DNA from: Arcanobacterium sp. S3PF19
GTDB taxonomy: Bacteria; Actinomycetota; Actinomycetes; Actinomycetales; Actinomycetaceae
DNA: 64,000 nt
NCBI RefSeq assembly: GCF_000758825.1
Contig: NZ_JRMX01000015.1
Location: 62,001 to 126,000 of the forward strand
Direction of reading: 5' to 3'
Part shown: piece after piece, positions 9,735 to 19,505 of the stretch
Numbering within the stretch: the first letter of the stretch is position 1
Layout of the letters: every line of letters begins with the position of its first letter
The notes under the pieces: generated by a model
Database searches by the model: none
Told to the model about the DNA's origin: nothing
What the model saw: the letters and a program-made list of their open reading frames with translations, nothing else
Translations under genes and position numbers: made by a program

Positions 9735-10769
9735 TTACTTCTCTTCGCCGCCCTCCGCGGCAGGCGCAGATACGATTCCCAGTTTAATTTTTACTTTCCG
9801 TTCGATCTCGGCGGCGATTTCAGGATTGTCTTTCAGGAAATTACGCACTTTTTCCCTGCCCTGCCCCAACTGATCGCCTTCATACGTGTACCAGGAACCG
9901 GACTTGCCGATTACGTCGGCACCGGTGGCCATATCCAAAATTCCTCCTTCGCGGGAGATCCCCTCACCGTAGAGGATGTCAAATTCTGCCTGCTTAAACG
10001 GCGGAGCCATCTTGTTTTTCACTACTTTTACCCTGGTCCGGTTTCCCACCGGAACCGCGCCTTCTTTGATCTGCTCCGCACGGCGCACATCCAACCGGAC
10101 CGAGGAATAGAATTTGAGGGCCTTGCCGCCCGTCGTCGTCTCCGGAGTGCCGTAGAATACGCCTATTTTTTCCCGCAGCTGATTGATGAAAATCGCCGTC
10201 GTTCCCGACTGTGAAAGCGCACCCGTTATTTTCCGCAGTGCCTGCGACATCAGTCTTGCCTGCAGGCCGACGTGGGAATCACCCATATCCCCTTCGATTT
10301 CGGCTTTCGGCACAAGCGCGGCAACCGAATCTATCACGATAATATCCAAAGCACCCGAGCGGATCAGCATATCGGCAATCTCCAGTGCCTGCTCTCCCGT
10401 GTCCGGCTGGGACACAATCAAAGAATCGGTGTCCACACCCAATTTTTTCGCATATTCGGGATCCAGTGCGTGTTCCGCATCCACGAAAGCGGCGATTCCG
10501 CCGGCTGCCTGGGCATTGGCCACTGCATGCAGGGCGACGGTGGTTTTTCCCGAAGATTCCGGACCGTATATTTCAACTATTCTTCCGCGCGGCAGCCCGC
10601 CTATTCCCAAAGCGATATCCAACGCCAGCGAACCTGTGGGAATCACCTGCACCTGCTGCGGAGGTTTGTCTCCCAGACGCATCGCCGATCCCTTGCCGAA
10701 CGCTTTGTCAATCTGCCCCAGCGCAACATCCAACGCCTTAATGCGATTGTCCTCATTCTTTACAGCCAT
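9735..10769 (-). CDS. recA: Recombinase RecA
   Basis: Strand-exchange protein and LexA coprotease, 344 aa. It has the Walker A GPESSGKT (69-76), the [13 protein letters not shown] region of loop L1 and L2, and a C-terminal domain ending in acidic residues. No intein is present. A strong LexA box lies 165 nt upstream of the start. A GAACAG/CTGTTC palindrome lies 27 nt upstream. Confidence 0.99.
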   Translation of the reverse strand: MAVKNEDNRIKALDVALGQIDKAFGKGSAMRLGDKPPQQVQVIPTGSLALDIALGIGGLPRGRIVEIYGPESSGKTTVALHAVANAQAAGGIAAFVDAEHALDPEYAKKLGVDTDSLIVSQPDTGEQALEIADMLIRSGALDIIVIDSVAALVPKAEIEGDMGDSHVGLQARLMSQALRKITGALSQSGTTAIFINQLREKIGVFYGTPETTTGGKALKFYSSVRLDVRRAEQIKEGAVPVGNRTRVKVVKNKMAPPFKQAEFDILYGEGISREGGILDMATGADVIGKSGSWYTYEGDQLGQGREKVRNFLKDNPEIAAEIERKVKIKLGIVSAPAAEGGEEK

Positions 10770-10795
10770 GAAATTCCTTTTCCGGTAATCCGACA

Positions 10796-10809
10796 GAACA
10801 GGTCTGTTC
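10796..10809. promoter_or_regulatory. Palindrome GAACAG-GT-CTGTTC in the recA leader
   Basis: Perfect 6-bp inverted repeat with a 2-bp spacer, centred about 34 bp upstream of the recA start. It resembles a LexA half-site pair but with a 6-bp instead of a 4-bp gap between GAAC and GTTC, so it is probably not a normal LexA box. It could be an operator or a small leader hairpin. Confidence 0.4.
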
Positions 10810-10933
10810 CGCAGATACTCTCTCCGAGTACCCTTACGGATACAACATTAAGGCCGACCTCCACCAAAAAATGATTCCCGCCCTCAGCCAAGCGGAAAAA
10901 CAGTTCATTTCTGTTGTATGTGGACAATCGTAA

Positions 10934-10949
10934 ACGAACCCGCGTTCGA
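10934..10949. promoter_or_regulatory. LexA (SOS) box upstream of recA
   Basis: ACGAACCCGCGTTCGA matches TCGAAC-N4-GTTCGA at 11 of 12 positions. It lies just past the end of the DUF3046 gene in the 217-bp gap before recA, so recA-recX very likely have an SOS promoter here besides any read-through from clgR. Confidence 0.85.
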
Positions 10950-10986
10950 AATCAGCACGGCACGCCCAAAAAGCCAAAATCAAAAT

Positions 10987-11220
10987 TCACTGCTTCTTTT
11001 CTGCCCTGCGCCGGTGCAGAAAAAGAAATTCATCCGCAGGCAGATCCATCTCCTCAACGATGGCTTTCCACACCTCAAAAGGTTCCGTTCCCCCGTTCAG
11101 AGCCTGGACCGCGGTTTTCCGGTCCAGCCGGAGCAGCACCAAATCCTGAGCCAGAGCTTCCCCTCTGCCTTCGGGGAAGGCACGGGAAAGCGTCCGCCAA
11201 AATTCACTGTGCGTCATCAT
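10987..11220 (-). CDS. DUF3046 family small protein
   Basis: The 77-aa product matches the short actinobacterial DUF3046 family, seen in the pattern HSEFW...LAQDLVLLRLDRKTAVQAL...EVWKAIVEEMDLP. The function is unknown. The family is typically encoded directly upstream of recA, as here. A second ATG immediately follows the first. It lies 20 nt after clgR. Confidence 0.88.
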   Translation of the reverse strand: MMTHSEFWRTLSRAFPEGRGEALAQDLVLLRLDRKTAVQALNGGTEPFEVWKAIVEEMDLPADEFLFLHRRRAEKKQ

Positions 11221-11240
11221 CTTTCGTCCGGCAAAACGGC

Positions 11241-11612
11241 TCAGCGGTTCATGGCCGCCAACTCGGCGTTGATAACCGAATCCGGAATCGAATCCGGTAT
11301 CTGCATCTTCACGGAACGTGCCCGACGCATTGCCGGGGTAAGACGGCCGCCGGCCAAATCCATCCGATCGGCAATCAGACGCAGAACATGGCTCAAAGGC
11401 ACATTCAGCGCCCTGCAGATCGAATCCAGCAGTTCCGAAGAGGCTTCTTTCTGCCCCCGTTCGACTTCCGAAAGATACCCCAAAGAAACACGCGCGTCGG
11501 AAGAAACTTCACGCAGTGTACGTCCCTGACGCTGACGGTACTCGCGCAAAACATCACCCATCTCGCGGCGAAGAAGAACCATTTCGGTGCGGGGCTCGGT
11601 GTTTACATTCAT
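11241..11612 (-). CDS. clgR: ClgR-type XRE-family regulator
   Basis: A 123-aa Cro/C1-type helix-turn-helix activator. The stretch [30 protein letters not shown] is nearly identical to ClgR, which controls clp protease and stress genes in actinobacteria. I chose the ATG at 11612, which has an AAGAGAT ribosome binding site; an upstream ATG at 11675 would add 21 residues that are not typical. The location between cinA and DUF3046-recA is the usual one. Confidence 0.9.
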   Translation of the reverse strand: MNVNTEPRTEMVLLRREMGDVLREYRQRQGRTLREVSSDARVSLGYLSEVERGQKEASSELLDSICRALNVPLSHVLRLIADRMDLAGGRLTPAMRRARSVKMQIPDSIPDSVINAELAAMNR

Positions 11613-11724
11613 TGCGATCTCTTTTCTGTCTGTGAAACGCAAGATTTTCCTGCTCACGTAATACAACGCTTTCAACTGATACTATGTTCCCAAATCATTC
11701 CGGAAGTTTCCTGAAAAGTTCGGC

Positions 11725-12207
11725 CTAATTCCCTCGAATTTTTTCCAGCTCCCGCAAAAACAGCTCCATGGCGGCCTTTACTGTGCCTTTTCTTACATCG
11801 TTGCGCGTACCGGAAAAATGGTATTCGCGCGCAATACGCAAACCCGCGCCAACGCATCCGATAAACACCGTTCCCGCCGCTTTCCCCTCATTCGGGCCCG
11901 GACCTGCCACGCCCGTTGTGGACAGGGCAAAATCCGATCCGCAGCATTCCGCCGCACCCTGCGCCATCTGTAAAGCTACGGGCGCGTTTACCACGCCTTC
12001 GCGTTCGGCCAATTCCGCGTCCACCCCAAGCAGACTGATTTTAAGATCGGTTGCGTAACTCACAACCCCGCCCCGAAATACGGCGGAAACACCCGGCACG
12101 CACACAAACTCCGCGGCAAGCAGACCTGCGGTGAGAGACTCGGCCACGGCAACGGTTTTCCCGCTGCCCAGCAGTATTCCGACTGCTTTTTCCGTTACAG
12201 ACCGCAT
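11725..12207 (-). CDS. CinA C-terminal domain protein (nicotinamide-nucleotide amidase)
   Basis: Stand-alone CinA C-terminal domain of 160 aa, equivalent to E. coli PncC, which deamidates NMN to nicotinate mononucleotide. Family signatures are VAESLTAGLLAAEF, GGVVSYATDLKISLLGV and STTGVAGPGPNEGKAAGTVFIG. The N-terminal molybdopterin-binding-like domain of full CinA is missing, as is usual in this actinobacterial locus. It begins 7 nt after pgsA, so one transcript is likely. Confidence 0.93.
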   Translation of the reverse strand: MRSVTEKAVGILLGSGKTVAVAESLTAGLLAAEFVCVPGVSAVFRGGVVSYATDLKISLLGVDAELAEREGVVNAPVALQMAQGAAECCGSDFALSTTGVAGPGPNEGKAAGTVFIGCVGAGLRIAREYHFSGTRNDVRKGTVKAAMELFLRELEKIRGN

Positions 12208-12214
12208 TGTGCGC

Positions 12215-12808
12215 CTACCGTTTTTTCGCCGCGCGGATCAGATTCACCGCTTCGTTCACATATTCGTAAGCCGAAGACAGCGCATAGTACAGGCCGATGG
12301 CAATGCAGGCATAACTTATATAAACAAGCGCCGCCGCCACGGAAGAGGGAAAAACGGTATGCCACGGAATAAGCAGACCGGCGATTCCCATCGACTGGGC
12401 AAACATCTTCACCTTTCCGCCCCGGCCCGCAGCCATCACTTTAATATGCCGCATATTCATGCGCATCGCGGTAATACCCAGCTCACGCACGATAAAAACG
12501 ACCGTCACCCACCACCAGAGATATCCGTGCACAGACAGCAGCAGCAGCGCCGCAATGATCAGCGCCTTATCCGCAATGGAATCGGCCAGCTTTCCGAAAT
12601 CCGTAATCAGATTGCGCGACCGGGCCAAATATCCGTCCAATTTATCCGTAAAAGCCGCAACCGCAAACACGGCCCATCCCCACCAGCGGCGGGGATCACT
12701 GTCTGTCCACACTACGCAGACAAAAACGGGAACGAGCACCAGTCTGATAACCGTGAGCACATTCGCGATATTAAAAAGCGGAGCCTGTTTGTTTTTACTG
12801 CCAGTCAC
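12215..12808 (-). CDS. pgsA: CDP-diacylglycerol-glycerol-3-phosphate 3-phosphatidyltransferase
   Basis: Integral membrane enzyme of 197 aa making phosphatidylglycerol phosphate. The CDP-alcohol phosphotransferase signature is complete, from the DG of TDKLDGYLAR, through eight residues and a Gly, to ADSIAD. Several hydrophobic segments follow. It is first in the pgsA-cinA-clgR run. The related phosphatidylinositol phosphate synthase is possible from motif alone, but the position before cinA favours PgsA. Confidence 0.9.
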   Translation of the reverse strand: MTGSKNKQAPLFNIANVLTVIRLVLVPVFVCVVWTDSDPRRWWGWAVFAVAAFTDKLDGYLARSRNLITDFGKLADSIADKALIIAALLLLSVHGYLWWWVTVVFIVRELGITAMRMNMRHIKVMAAGRGGKVKMFAQSMGIAGLLIPWHTVFPSSVAAALVYISYACIAIGLYYALSSAYEYVNEAVNLIRAAKKR

Positions 12809-12868
12809 ACTTATAGCTTAAGCCATTATTGAAAATAGGCAATCCGAAACACAGGAAAACGGCAATTG

Positions 12869-12917
12869 GCAAAACATTCGCCGCCGGGCAAAACATTCGC
12901 CGCCGGGCAAAACACAG
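12869..12917. repeat. Short tandem repeat, 19-bp unit
   Basis: Two perfect copies of GCAAAACATTCGCCGCCGG (12869-12887 and 12888-12906) and the start of a third (12907-12914) lie between the ftsK stop and the pgsA start. Confidence 0.9.
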
Positions 12918-12940
12918 TGCGCAAATATACCGCCCGGGAA

Positions 12941-15637
12941 TTATTCGTCCTCCCCGGCAGGAGACCCGGTTCGGTAAACAGCTGTCGGGGCCGAATCCGG
13001 GGCAAAGCCGGCGCCGTCGCAGCCATCTTCCTCCGGCGTATCCGCGCTGCCCGCACTCATCCCCTCCAGATGCACGCTTTGGGATCCCACCGCAAACGGA
13101 CGCACCTGCAGATCGGGGTTGCGCGCCACATCCACATCCCCGAAATCCGCATCCGCGTAGGGATCAGCCTGCGGATCACCGTTTCTTTCCGCTCCCGCGC
13201 CCGCGATATGCAAATCCACATCTTCCCCGCAAATCAGGCTGAGCACATCGTCAAGCCGGTCGGAGGGAACGAGTACGTCACGTGCCTTCGACCCCTCCGA
13301 CGGGCCGACAATTCCGCGCGACTCGAGAAGATCCATCATCCGCCCGGCCTTCGCAAAACCGATGCGCAGTTTTCGCTGCAGCATTGACGTCGAACCAAAC
13401 TGATTCGTCACCACCAGCTCCGCCGCCTGCAGCAGCGTATCCAAATCCTCTCCGATTTCGTCGTCTATTTTCCGCCGCGGGGCCTTTGCCGTCACATCAT
13501 CGCGGTAAACCGGCTGCATCTGCTGTTTTACATGCTTCACCACGGCATCGATTTCCTCTTCGTCCACCCATGCACCCTGCACGCGCATCGGTTTGGAAGC
13601 ACCCGAGGGCATAAACAGCGCATCACCCATACCGATGAGTTTCTCTGCCCCCGAAGAATCCAAAATCACGCGCGAGTCGGCAAGCGAAGAAGTCATAAAC
13701 GCCAGCCTGGAAGGAATATTTGCTTTAATCAGCCCGGTTACCACATCCACCGACGGACGCTGCGTCGCCAGCACCAGATGAATTCCCGCGGCCCGCGCCA
13801 GCTGCGTAATACGCTGAATCGAAGCTTCCACATCGCGCGGCGCGACCATCATCATATCCGCCAGTTCGTCGACAACCACCAGCAGATACGGATACGGCTG
13901 CAGTTTGCGTTCGGAACCCGGATGCGGCTGCAGTTTTCCGCTGCGGATTGCCGCGTTGAAATCGTCAATATGTTTGAAACCGTATGTCGCCAGATCGTCG
14001 TAACGCTGATCCATTTCCTTCACCACCCATTCCAGGGCTTCCGCCGCTTTCTTTGGATTGGTGATGATCGGCGTCACCAGGTGGGGAATCCCGGCATAGA
14101 TGGTCAGCTCCACCCGCTTGGGATCCACCAGAATCAGGCGCACCTGTTCAGGTGTGGCACGCATCATAATTGAAGTAATCATTGAGTTGATAAACGACGA
14201 TTTGCCCGCGCCGGTCGCCCCTGCCACCAGAAGATGCGGCATTTTCGCCAGATTTGCCACCACGTACTTTCCGTCTACGTTTTTTCCCACGCCGACAGCC
14301 AGCGGATGCGTCTGTTTGGCGGCCGCCGCGGAGCGCAGCACATCGCCGATACGCACCATTTCCCGATCCGTATTCGGAATTTCGATTCCGATCGCGGATT
14401 TTCCGGGAATCGGCGAAATAATGCGCACATCGGCCGACGCAACGGAATAGGCGATATTCTTTGACAGCTGCGTAATTCTGTCTACCTTCACCCCGGGACC
14501 GAGCTCCACTTCATACTGTGTCACCGTCGGTCCGCGGGAAAAGCCGACCACGCGCGCGTCCACTCCGAATTCCGAAAACACGCGCGTAAGAGCGGCAACA
14601 ACGTTGTCGTTGGCCTGCGAGCGTTCCAAATGCGGGGCACCCTGCCCGAGAAGCGAGAGGGAAGGCAGCGTGTAGGTAATATTCGAAGACAGTTCAAGCT
14701 GCCTGCCGGCAATCGGCATTTCGGACGGTTTGGGTGCGCGGAGCACTTTGGTTTCGCCCTGCGAAGCAGCCGTTTTGTTTTCGGGGACGTTTTCGGCAGA
14801 CGTTTTCCGTATCGGCACGGGAATCCGCACCCGGGGAACGGGTGTCTGCTTTCCCGTTTTTGCCTCTTCCGCGGGTATGGGAACGGTATTCTCTTCCGCC
14901 GGCGCATCGGATGCCGCCGATTTCCGGGCCACTTTTTCCCGCAGCCGCCGCAGCAGTCCCGCCGGAGGGGAATCCTGCGGTGTCTGCTCCCCGCAGTACG
15001 AAGCATCATGCGGATCGGCATCGCGGTGTCTGCCCATTTTTCCTTTGAACAGAGCGGCAATCTCCCCAATGCGCATATCGGCCGCAAACAGCAGCAGATA
15101 CAGGATCAGCAGAATCAAAACCGCGACTGCCCCGTACACGCTGAGCAATGCCGAAAGGCCGGCGCCCGCGACCCAGCCGAGAATTCCTCCCGCCTGTTCC
15201 ACTGAAGAAACGTTGCGCAGCGGATTCGGCGAACCGCAGAATATATGGGCCAACGCGTCGGCTGCGGTAAACAGTACGGGCACTGCGGGCAAAAATCTGT
15301 TGGGCACGGGCGCGCGCGCAATGCGAAACAGTTTTACCGCCGCAGCCAAAAGAAAAACCGGGACGGTAAATGCAAGCAGACCGAAGGCGCCGGCGAGCGC
15401 ATGATGCAAAACGTCAAGCAAAATTGCCTCGAGACTAAACCACTCGGACAGCGAAGTTACAACCGCCAACGCCAGCAGCACAAACGCCAGACCGTCGCGC
15501 GAACGGCCGTCCCGCTGCCGCAGATCTGCTTTCCCCTGTGCCTTTTTTCCGTTTTTTCTTTTTTCACCGGACCGTTCCCGAGCCAAAATTTCCCCCGTCT
15601 TTCTTCTCTGCGCCGTATCAAAACCGGATGTGTGCAT
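12941..15637 (-). CDS. ftsK: DNA translocase FtsK/SpoIIIE
   Basis: Septal DNA pump of 898 aa that clears the chromosome during division. Four hydrophobic segments lie at about 50-190, followed by a Pro/charged linker (about 200-320). The motor domain has Walker A GATGAGKS (473-480), Walker B in [10 protein letters not shown], and the [19 protein letters not shown] segment. The gamma winged helix, which reads KOPS in the family, is at about 745-805. An acidic, low-complexity tail of about 90 residues follows. It lies 18 nt after rnj. Confidence 0.96.
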   Translation of the reverse strand: MHTSGFDTAQRRKTGEILARERSGEKRKNGKKAQGKADLRQRDGRSRDGLAFVLLALAVVTSLSEWFSLEAILLDVLHHALAGAFGLLAFTVPVFLLAAAVKLFRIARAPVPNRFLPAVPVLFTAADALAHIFCGSPNPLRNVSSVEQAGGILGWVAGAGLSALLSVYGAVAVLILLILYLLLFAADMRIGEIAALFKGKMGRHRDADPHDASYCGEQTPQDSPPAGLLRRLREKVARKSAASDAPAEENTVPIPAEEAKTGKQTPVPRVRIPVPIRKTSAENVPENKTAASQGETKVLRAPKPSEMPIAGRQLELSSNITYTLPSLSLLGQGAPHLERSQANDNVVAALTRVFSEFGVDARVVGFSRGPTVTQYEVELGPGVKVDRITQLSKNIAYSVASADVRIISPIPGKSAIGIEIPNTDREMVRIGDVLRSAAAAKQTHPLAVGVGKNVDGKYVVANLAKMPHLLVAGATGAGKSSFINSMITSIMMRATPEQVRLILVDPKRVELTIYAGIPHLVTPIITNPKKAAEALEWVVKEMDQRYDDLATYGFKHIDDFNAAIRSGKLQPHPGSERKLQPYPYLLVVVDELADMMMVAPRDVEASIQRITQLARAAGIHLVLATQRPSVDVVTGLIKANIPSRLAFMTSSLADSRVILDSSGAEKLIGMGDALFMPSGASKPMRVQGAWVDEEEIDAVVKHVKQQMQPVYRDDVTAKAPRRKIDDEIGEDLDTLLQAAELVVTNQFGSTSMLQRKLRIGFAKAGRMMDLLESRGIVGPSEGSKARDVLVPSDRLDDVLSLICGEDVDLHIAGAGAERNGDPQADPYADADFGDVDVARNPDLQVRPFAVGSQSVHLEGMSAGSADTPEEDGCDGAGFAPDSAPTAVYRTGSPAGEDE

Positions 15638-15655
15638 CCGGCCCGAATCCGGCCG

Positions 15656-17341
15656 TCAGCTTTCGATCACCGTCGGAATAATCATCGGCGCGCGGCGCAG
15701 GGTACGCGCAGCCCAACGCCCGAGTACGCGGCGCATTGCCTGCTGCATCTGATATGCATCCGCATTTTCGTTTTCCAACGCACCTTTCAGCGCTTTCTTC
15801 ACTTCGGGAAGAATCTCGTCAAATACGGAGTCGTCTTCCGCCATAGCCCGCGCCTGAATATGCGGACCGGCAAGAATGGTACGCCGCTGCGCGTCGACCA
15901 CGGCGAAAACGGCAATAAAGCCTTCCTGTCCCAGTGTCCGCCTGTCCGTGAGCTCGGTTTCTCCGATTTCACCCACCGACGAACCGTCTACAAATACGTA
16001 GCCGCAGGGAATTTCCCCCACGATCCGGGCCACGCCGTCATGCAGATCCACCACTGTGCCGTCTTCGCACAGCATCACATTTTCCGCAGGCACACCTGTT
16101 TTCACGGCCAACGACCCATTGGCCACCAAATGCCTTGGCTCACCGTGAATCGGCATCACATTCAGCGGCTCAACGATGTTGTATGCGTAAAGCAGCTCTC
16201 CCTGCGCGGAATGCCCGGAAACGTGCACTCTTTCGTTTCCCTGATGCACAACTTTGGCACCCAGTTTCGTCAGCCCGTTAATCAGGCGGAATACGGAATT
16301 TTCATTCCCCGGAATAAGCGAGGAGGCAAAAATTACGGTGTCGCGCGGACCAACCGAAATCCTTCTGTGCGTACCGGAGGCAATGCGGGCCAGCACCGCC
16401 ATCGGCTCACCCTGCGAGCCGGTAGACATAAATACCCGTCTGTTTTCCGCAACCGAATCAATGTCTTTCAGATCGACAAGCGTATTTTCCGGAATATCCA
16501 GCAGTCCCAAATCGGCGGCAATCCCCATGTTGCGTACCATGGACCGCCCCACGAAACACACCTTTCGCCCAAATTTCCGCGCCGTTTCGAGCACCTGCTG
16601 CACACGATGCACGTGGGACGCAAAAGACGCCACCACAATCTGCCCCTGCGCCCGCCCGAAAATGTTTTCCAGCACCGGCCCGATTTCCTCTTCGGAATGC
16701 ACAAAACCGGGGACTTCCGCATTCGTCGAATCAACCATAAACAGATCCACCCCGATTTCCCCGGCACGGGCAAAAGCGCGCAGATCCGTAATTCTGCCGT
16801 CCAAAGGCAGCTGATCCATCTTAAAATCCCCGGTGATCAGAATGTTGCCCGCCTTGGAGCGCATAAACACGGCAAGGGCATCGGGAATCGAATGATTGAC
16901 GGCGATAAATTCACATTCAAATTCACCCAGCTGCTCCACATCCCCCTCGGCAACCACCAGAGAATAAGGCTTAATGCGATGCTCGGCCAGTTTCGCCTCC
17001 GTCAGGGCGATCGTAAATTCGCTGCCGACGAGCGGAATGTCGGGGCGCAGGCGAAGCAGATAGGGAACGGCACCGATATGGTCTTCGTGCCCGTGGGTCA
17101 GCACAATCGCGTCTATATCATCGAGACGGTCGCGCAGATATTCAAAATCCGGCAGAATCAGATCCACACCCGGCTGGTGTTCGGAAGGGAAAAGAACTCC
17201 GCAGTCAACAATTAAAATTCTTCCGTTGTATTCAAAAACGGTCATGTTCCTGCCGATATCGCCGATTCCGCCGAGCGGAATCACCCGGATCGTATCGGGT
17301 GCGGGGGCAGGAGGTAAGTTAGTTTTATTCACATTTTCCAT
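15656..17341 (-). CDS. rnj: Ribonuclease J
   Basis: Metallo-beta-lactamase/beta-CASP ribonuclease of 561 aa with 5'-3' exonuclease and endonuclease activity in mRNA decay and rRNA maturation. The zinc motif THGHEDHIG is at about 82-90. GDFKMD and the beta-CASP motifs (SGHSAQGEL, IHGEPRHL) follow. The length is normal. It is upstream of ftsK, as in most actinobacteria. It is divergent from the GNAT gene. Confidence 0.96.
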   Translation of the reverse strand: MENVNKTNLPPAPAPDTIRVIPLGGIGDIGRNMTVFEYNGRILIVDCGVLFPSEHQPGVDLILPDFEYLRDRLDDIDAIVLTHGHEDHIGAVPYLLRLRPDIPLVGSEFTIALTEAKLAEHRIKPYSLVVAEGDVEQLGEFECEFIAVNHSIPDALAVFMRSKAGNILITGDFKMDQLPLDGRITDLRAFARAGEIGVDLFMVDSTNAEVPGFVHSEEEIGPVLENIFGRAQGQIVVASFASHVHRVQQVLETARKFGRKVCFVGRSMVRNMGIAADLGLLDIPENTLVDLKDIDSVAENRRVFMSTGSQGEPMAVLARIASGTHRRISVGPRDTVIFASSLIPGNENSVFRLINGLTKLGAKVVHQGNERVHVSGHSAQGELLYAYNIVEPLNVMPIHGEPRHLVANGSLAVKTGVPAENVMLCEDGTVVDLHDGVARIVGEIPCGYVFVDGSSVGEIGETELTDRRTLGQEGFIAVFAVVDAQRRTILAGPHIQARAMAEDDSVFDEILPEVKKALKGALENENADAYQMQQAMRRVLGRWAARTLRRAPMIIPTVIES

Positions 17342-17390
17342 TGTCTCACACTAACGGGGGAAGAAAAGCCCGAACACGGTTTTTCGGTGA

Positions 17391-17422
17391 TTGCCACATC
17401 TTTGTGCTCCGGTTAGTATACT
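17391..17422 (+). promoter_or_regulatory. Possible promoter of the GNAT gene
   Basis: TTGCCA (17391-17396) and TATACT (17417-17422) are good -35 and -10 hexamers, but the 20-bp spacer is long. The GTG start lies 27 nt after the -10 and lacks a strong ribosome binding site. Confidence 0.4.
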
Positions 17423-17448
17423 TTGCCGCGATAAACAATAATAGAAAC

Positions 17449-18078
17449 GTGAGGAAAGCAAAAAATACGGTTCGCGTGGCGAATGCGGGAGATGCCGGGG
17501 ATATTGCGGAAATTCAGCAGCGGGCGATGCGCGAAACGCTGGTTCGGGCACTGAATGCCCCGCTTTCGGCACGCACGCTGTCCCGGCTGAGCACCGAAGA
17601 TTTTACGCGGACATGGACGGCAGCCCTCCGGCGTCCCGCCGATCAGCGCGAGCTGGCCCTGATTGCCACGGAAAACGAAAAAGCGGTCGGTTTTGCCACC
17701 GTAGTTCCCTGCGAACCGGCAGACTCGCCGGCGGCACGGAAACACAGGCCGTATTCCCCGCCTGCCTCCAAGTGCGAAGATGATTCCGATGCTGTTGGGC
17801 GCCGCGCTTTTGAAATTCTGAATTTTGAAATTTCTTCCGCATCTTTCGGCCGGGGACACGAAGCCCGGCTGCTGTCGGCAATTACCGATCTGATCGGTCC
17901 CGCCGCCGAAGAATCAGGCAGCGGCGAAACCGAAATCTATCTGTGGATATTTGAATCCGACACCGAAAAAATCAGAACTTTTTCCGCGGCGGGATTCGCC
18001 CCCTGCGGTCTGCGGCGCAGTTTTGCGATTGACGGCAGACAAATCACCCAGCATCTGTGGTGGAGCGTCCTGTCTTAA
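17449..18078 (+). CDS. GNAT-family N-acetyltransferase-like protein
   Basis: A 209-aa protein with weak but recognisable GNAT features: an N-terminal TVRVANAGDAGDIAEIQQRA strand-helix, LALIATENEKAVGFATV (motif around strand 4), GRGHEARLLSAI as the likely acetyl-CoA loop, and FESDTEKIRTFSAAGF near the end. The substrate is unknown. The GTG at 17449 is the most upstream start after the TATACT box. A ~40-residue charged insertion splits the central sheet. It is divergent from rnj and convergent with the M16 gene. Confidence 0.75.
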   Translation: MRKAKNTVRVANAGDAGDIAEIQQRAMRETLVRALNAPLSARTLSRLSTEDFTRTWTAALRRPADQRELALIATENEKAVGFATVVPCEPADSPAARKHRPYSPPASKCEDDSDAVGRRAFEILNFEISSASFGRGHEARLLSAITDLIGPAAEESGSGETEIYLWIFESDTEKIRTFSAAGFAPCGLRRSFAIDGRQITQHLWWSVLS

Positions 18079-18094
18079 ACCGAAAAAGAGCACA

Positions 18095-19405
18095 TCATTC
18101 GGCCGAGCTCCACAGCACGGTCGGTGTGTGGGCGGCAAAATTTTGCGCAATACGCTGAATATCATCCGCCGTCACTTCCCGCGCCAGCCTCAGCGATTCG
18201 CCTACGGACATAATTTCCCCGCGCAGAAGCTCGGCATATCCGAGTCTGTTCTTTCGGTAACCGTTTGTTTCCGCAGCGAAAACGAGCTGTGCCCGGTGCT
18301 GGTTGACCGCCGAGCGCAATTCATCTTCAGATACGCCGTTTTGCGCAAGTTCTTCCAGGCAGTTTCGCATCAGATCTGCCACCTGCCGTGTATTTTCCGC
18401 GCCGCAGCCGGCCTCCATGGCAAATACGCCGCCTTCATTCCAGTTCAGCGACCACGAATACACCGAATAGGCAAGACCGCGTTTTTCCCGAATTTCGCGA
18501 AAAAGACGGGAAGAAGTGCCTCCGCCCAGAATAATTTCAAACAGCGCGGCCGCAGTTTCGTCCCGGTCTGCCAGACGCAGACCGGGCATTCCCACAACCA
18601 CCGCGCTTTGCCGGCCGGGATGGGGAATCACGGAATGTGTTCCGCAGCGGTATTCCACGTCCGCCGCCCTGCGCGGCGCGGCGGGAAGAACGCCTTGGCC
18701 AAGATTCCATCCGGCGGCTTCCAGCAGGTCCGTTACCTGCCCGCACAGCAGGTCATGATCCACATCTCCCGCCGCCGTGATTACCAGTTCCCGGGAATTG
18801 TAATTGCTGCGGTAGTGACGCAAAAGATGTTCGTGTTTCAGTGCCTCCACTGTCTGCGGCGTGCCCCCGACCGGACGGGAAAGAGGATGATCTCCCAGAA
18901 CCAGCGGAAGAAGGGCCGTTTCCGTTACTTCTGCGGCATCGTCCTGCGCCGCACGCAGCTCTTCCAAAATAACCCCGCGTTCCACGTCCATCTGCGCACG
19001 GTCCAATGTCGCCCCGGTTACCATATCCGTGAGCAGATCCAGCAAAAGCGGCAGATCGGCGGTAAATACGCGTCCGTAATAGCACGTATACAGGCGCGCG
19101 GTGGCTGCATTAACCGCTCCCCCGAGATAGTCGGAAAGCTGTGAGATCTGCGCGCAGGAACGCTTTTTAGTGCCCTTAAACAGCAGATGCTCGAGAAAAT
19201 GTGTAGACCCTTCACTTCCCGCTGCTTCGTCACGCGAGCCGGCGCCGATCCAAAAAGAAACGGAAACGGACTGCTGACCGGGTATTTTTTCGCTGAGAAC
19301 CCTTATTCCCCCGGGCAGAACGGAACGTCTGCCGAGCACGCCGTTTTCTTCAAATTCGATCGGCGCAAAAGAATCCAACGGCAGCGCAAGACGCGTAAAA
19401 GTCAT
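18095..19405 (-). CDS. M16-family zinc peptidase
   Basis: Pitrilysin/processing-peptidase-like protein of 436 aa. The inverted zinc motif HFLEH is at 69-73, and the glutamate of the downstream helix is plausible in AQMDVERGVILEE. The second M16 domain contains EIREKRGLAYSVYSW. The ATG at 19405 is preceded by GGAGAA. It follows pnp by about 100 nt on the same strand, the usual actinobacterial arrangement. Its role may be peptide turnover. Confidence 0.92.
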   Translation of the reverse strand: MTFTRLALPLDSFAPIEFEENGVLGRRSVLPGGIRVLSEKIPGQQSVSVSFWIGAGSRDEAAGSEGSTHFLEHLLFKGTKKRSCAQISQLSDYLGGAVNAATARLYTCYYGRVFTADLPLLLDLLTDMVTGATLDRAQMDVERGVILEELRAAQDDAAEVTETALLPLVLGDHPLSRPVGGTPQTVEALKHEHLLRHYRSNYNSRELVITAAGDVDHDLLCGQVTDLLEAAGWNLGQGVLPAAPRRAADVEYRCGTHSVIPHPGRQSAVVVGMPGLRLADRDETAAALFEIILGGGTSSRLFREIREKRGLAYSVYSWSLNWNEGGVFAMEAGCGAENTRQVADLMRNCLEELAQNGVSEDELRSAVNQHRAQLVFAAETNGYRKNRLGYAELLRGEIMSVGESLRLAREVTADDIQRIAQNFAAHTPTVLWSSAE

Positions 19406-19505
19406 TTCTTCTCCGATATTTCCACAGATAAAGGCGACGTGCCGGACCAAGACAGATATTTTGCCTCAGTCCAACACGTTCGCGAATCGATCCAAATTCA
19501 GTTAT

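Noticed and set aside
9735-10769. Possible RecA intein, as seen in some actinobacteria.
   Set aside because: The protein is 344 aa with no inserted block.
11910-12058. Overlapping open frames on both strands across cinA and many other genes.
   Set aside because: They lack ribosome binding sites and family similarity, and are reflections of real genes in a GC-moderate genome.
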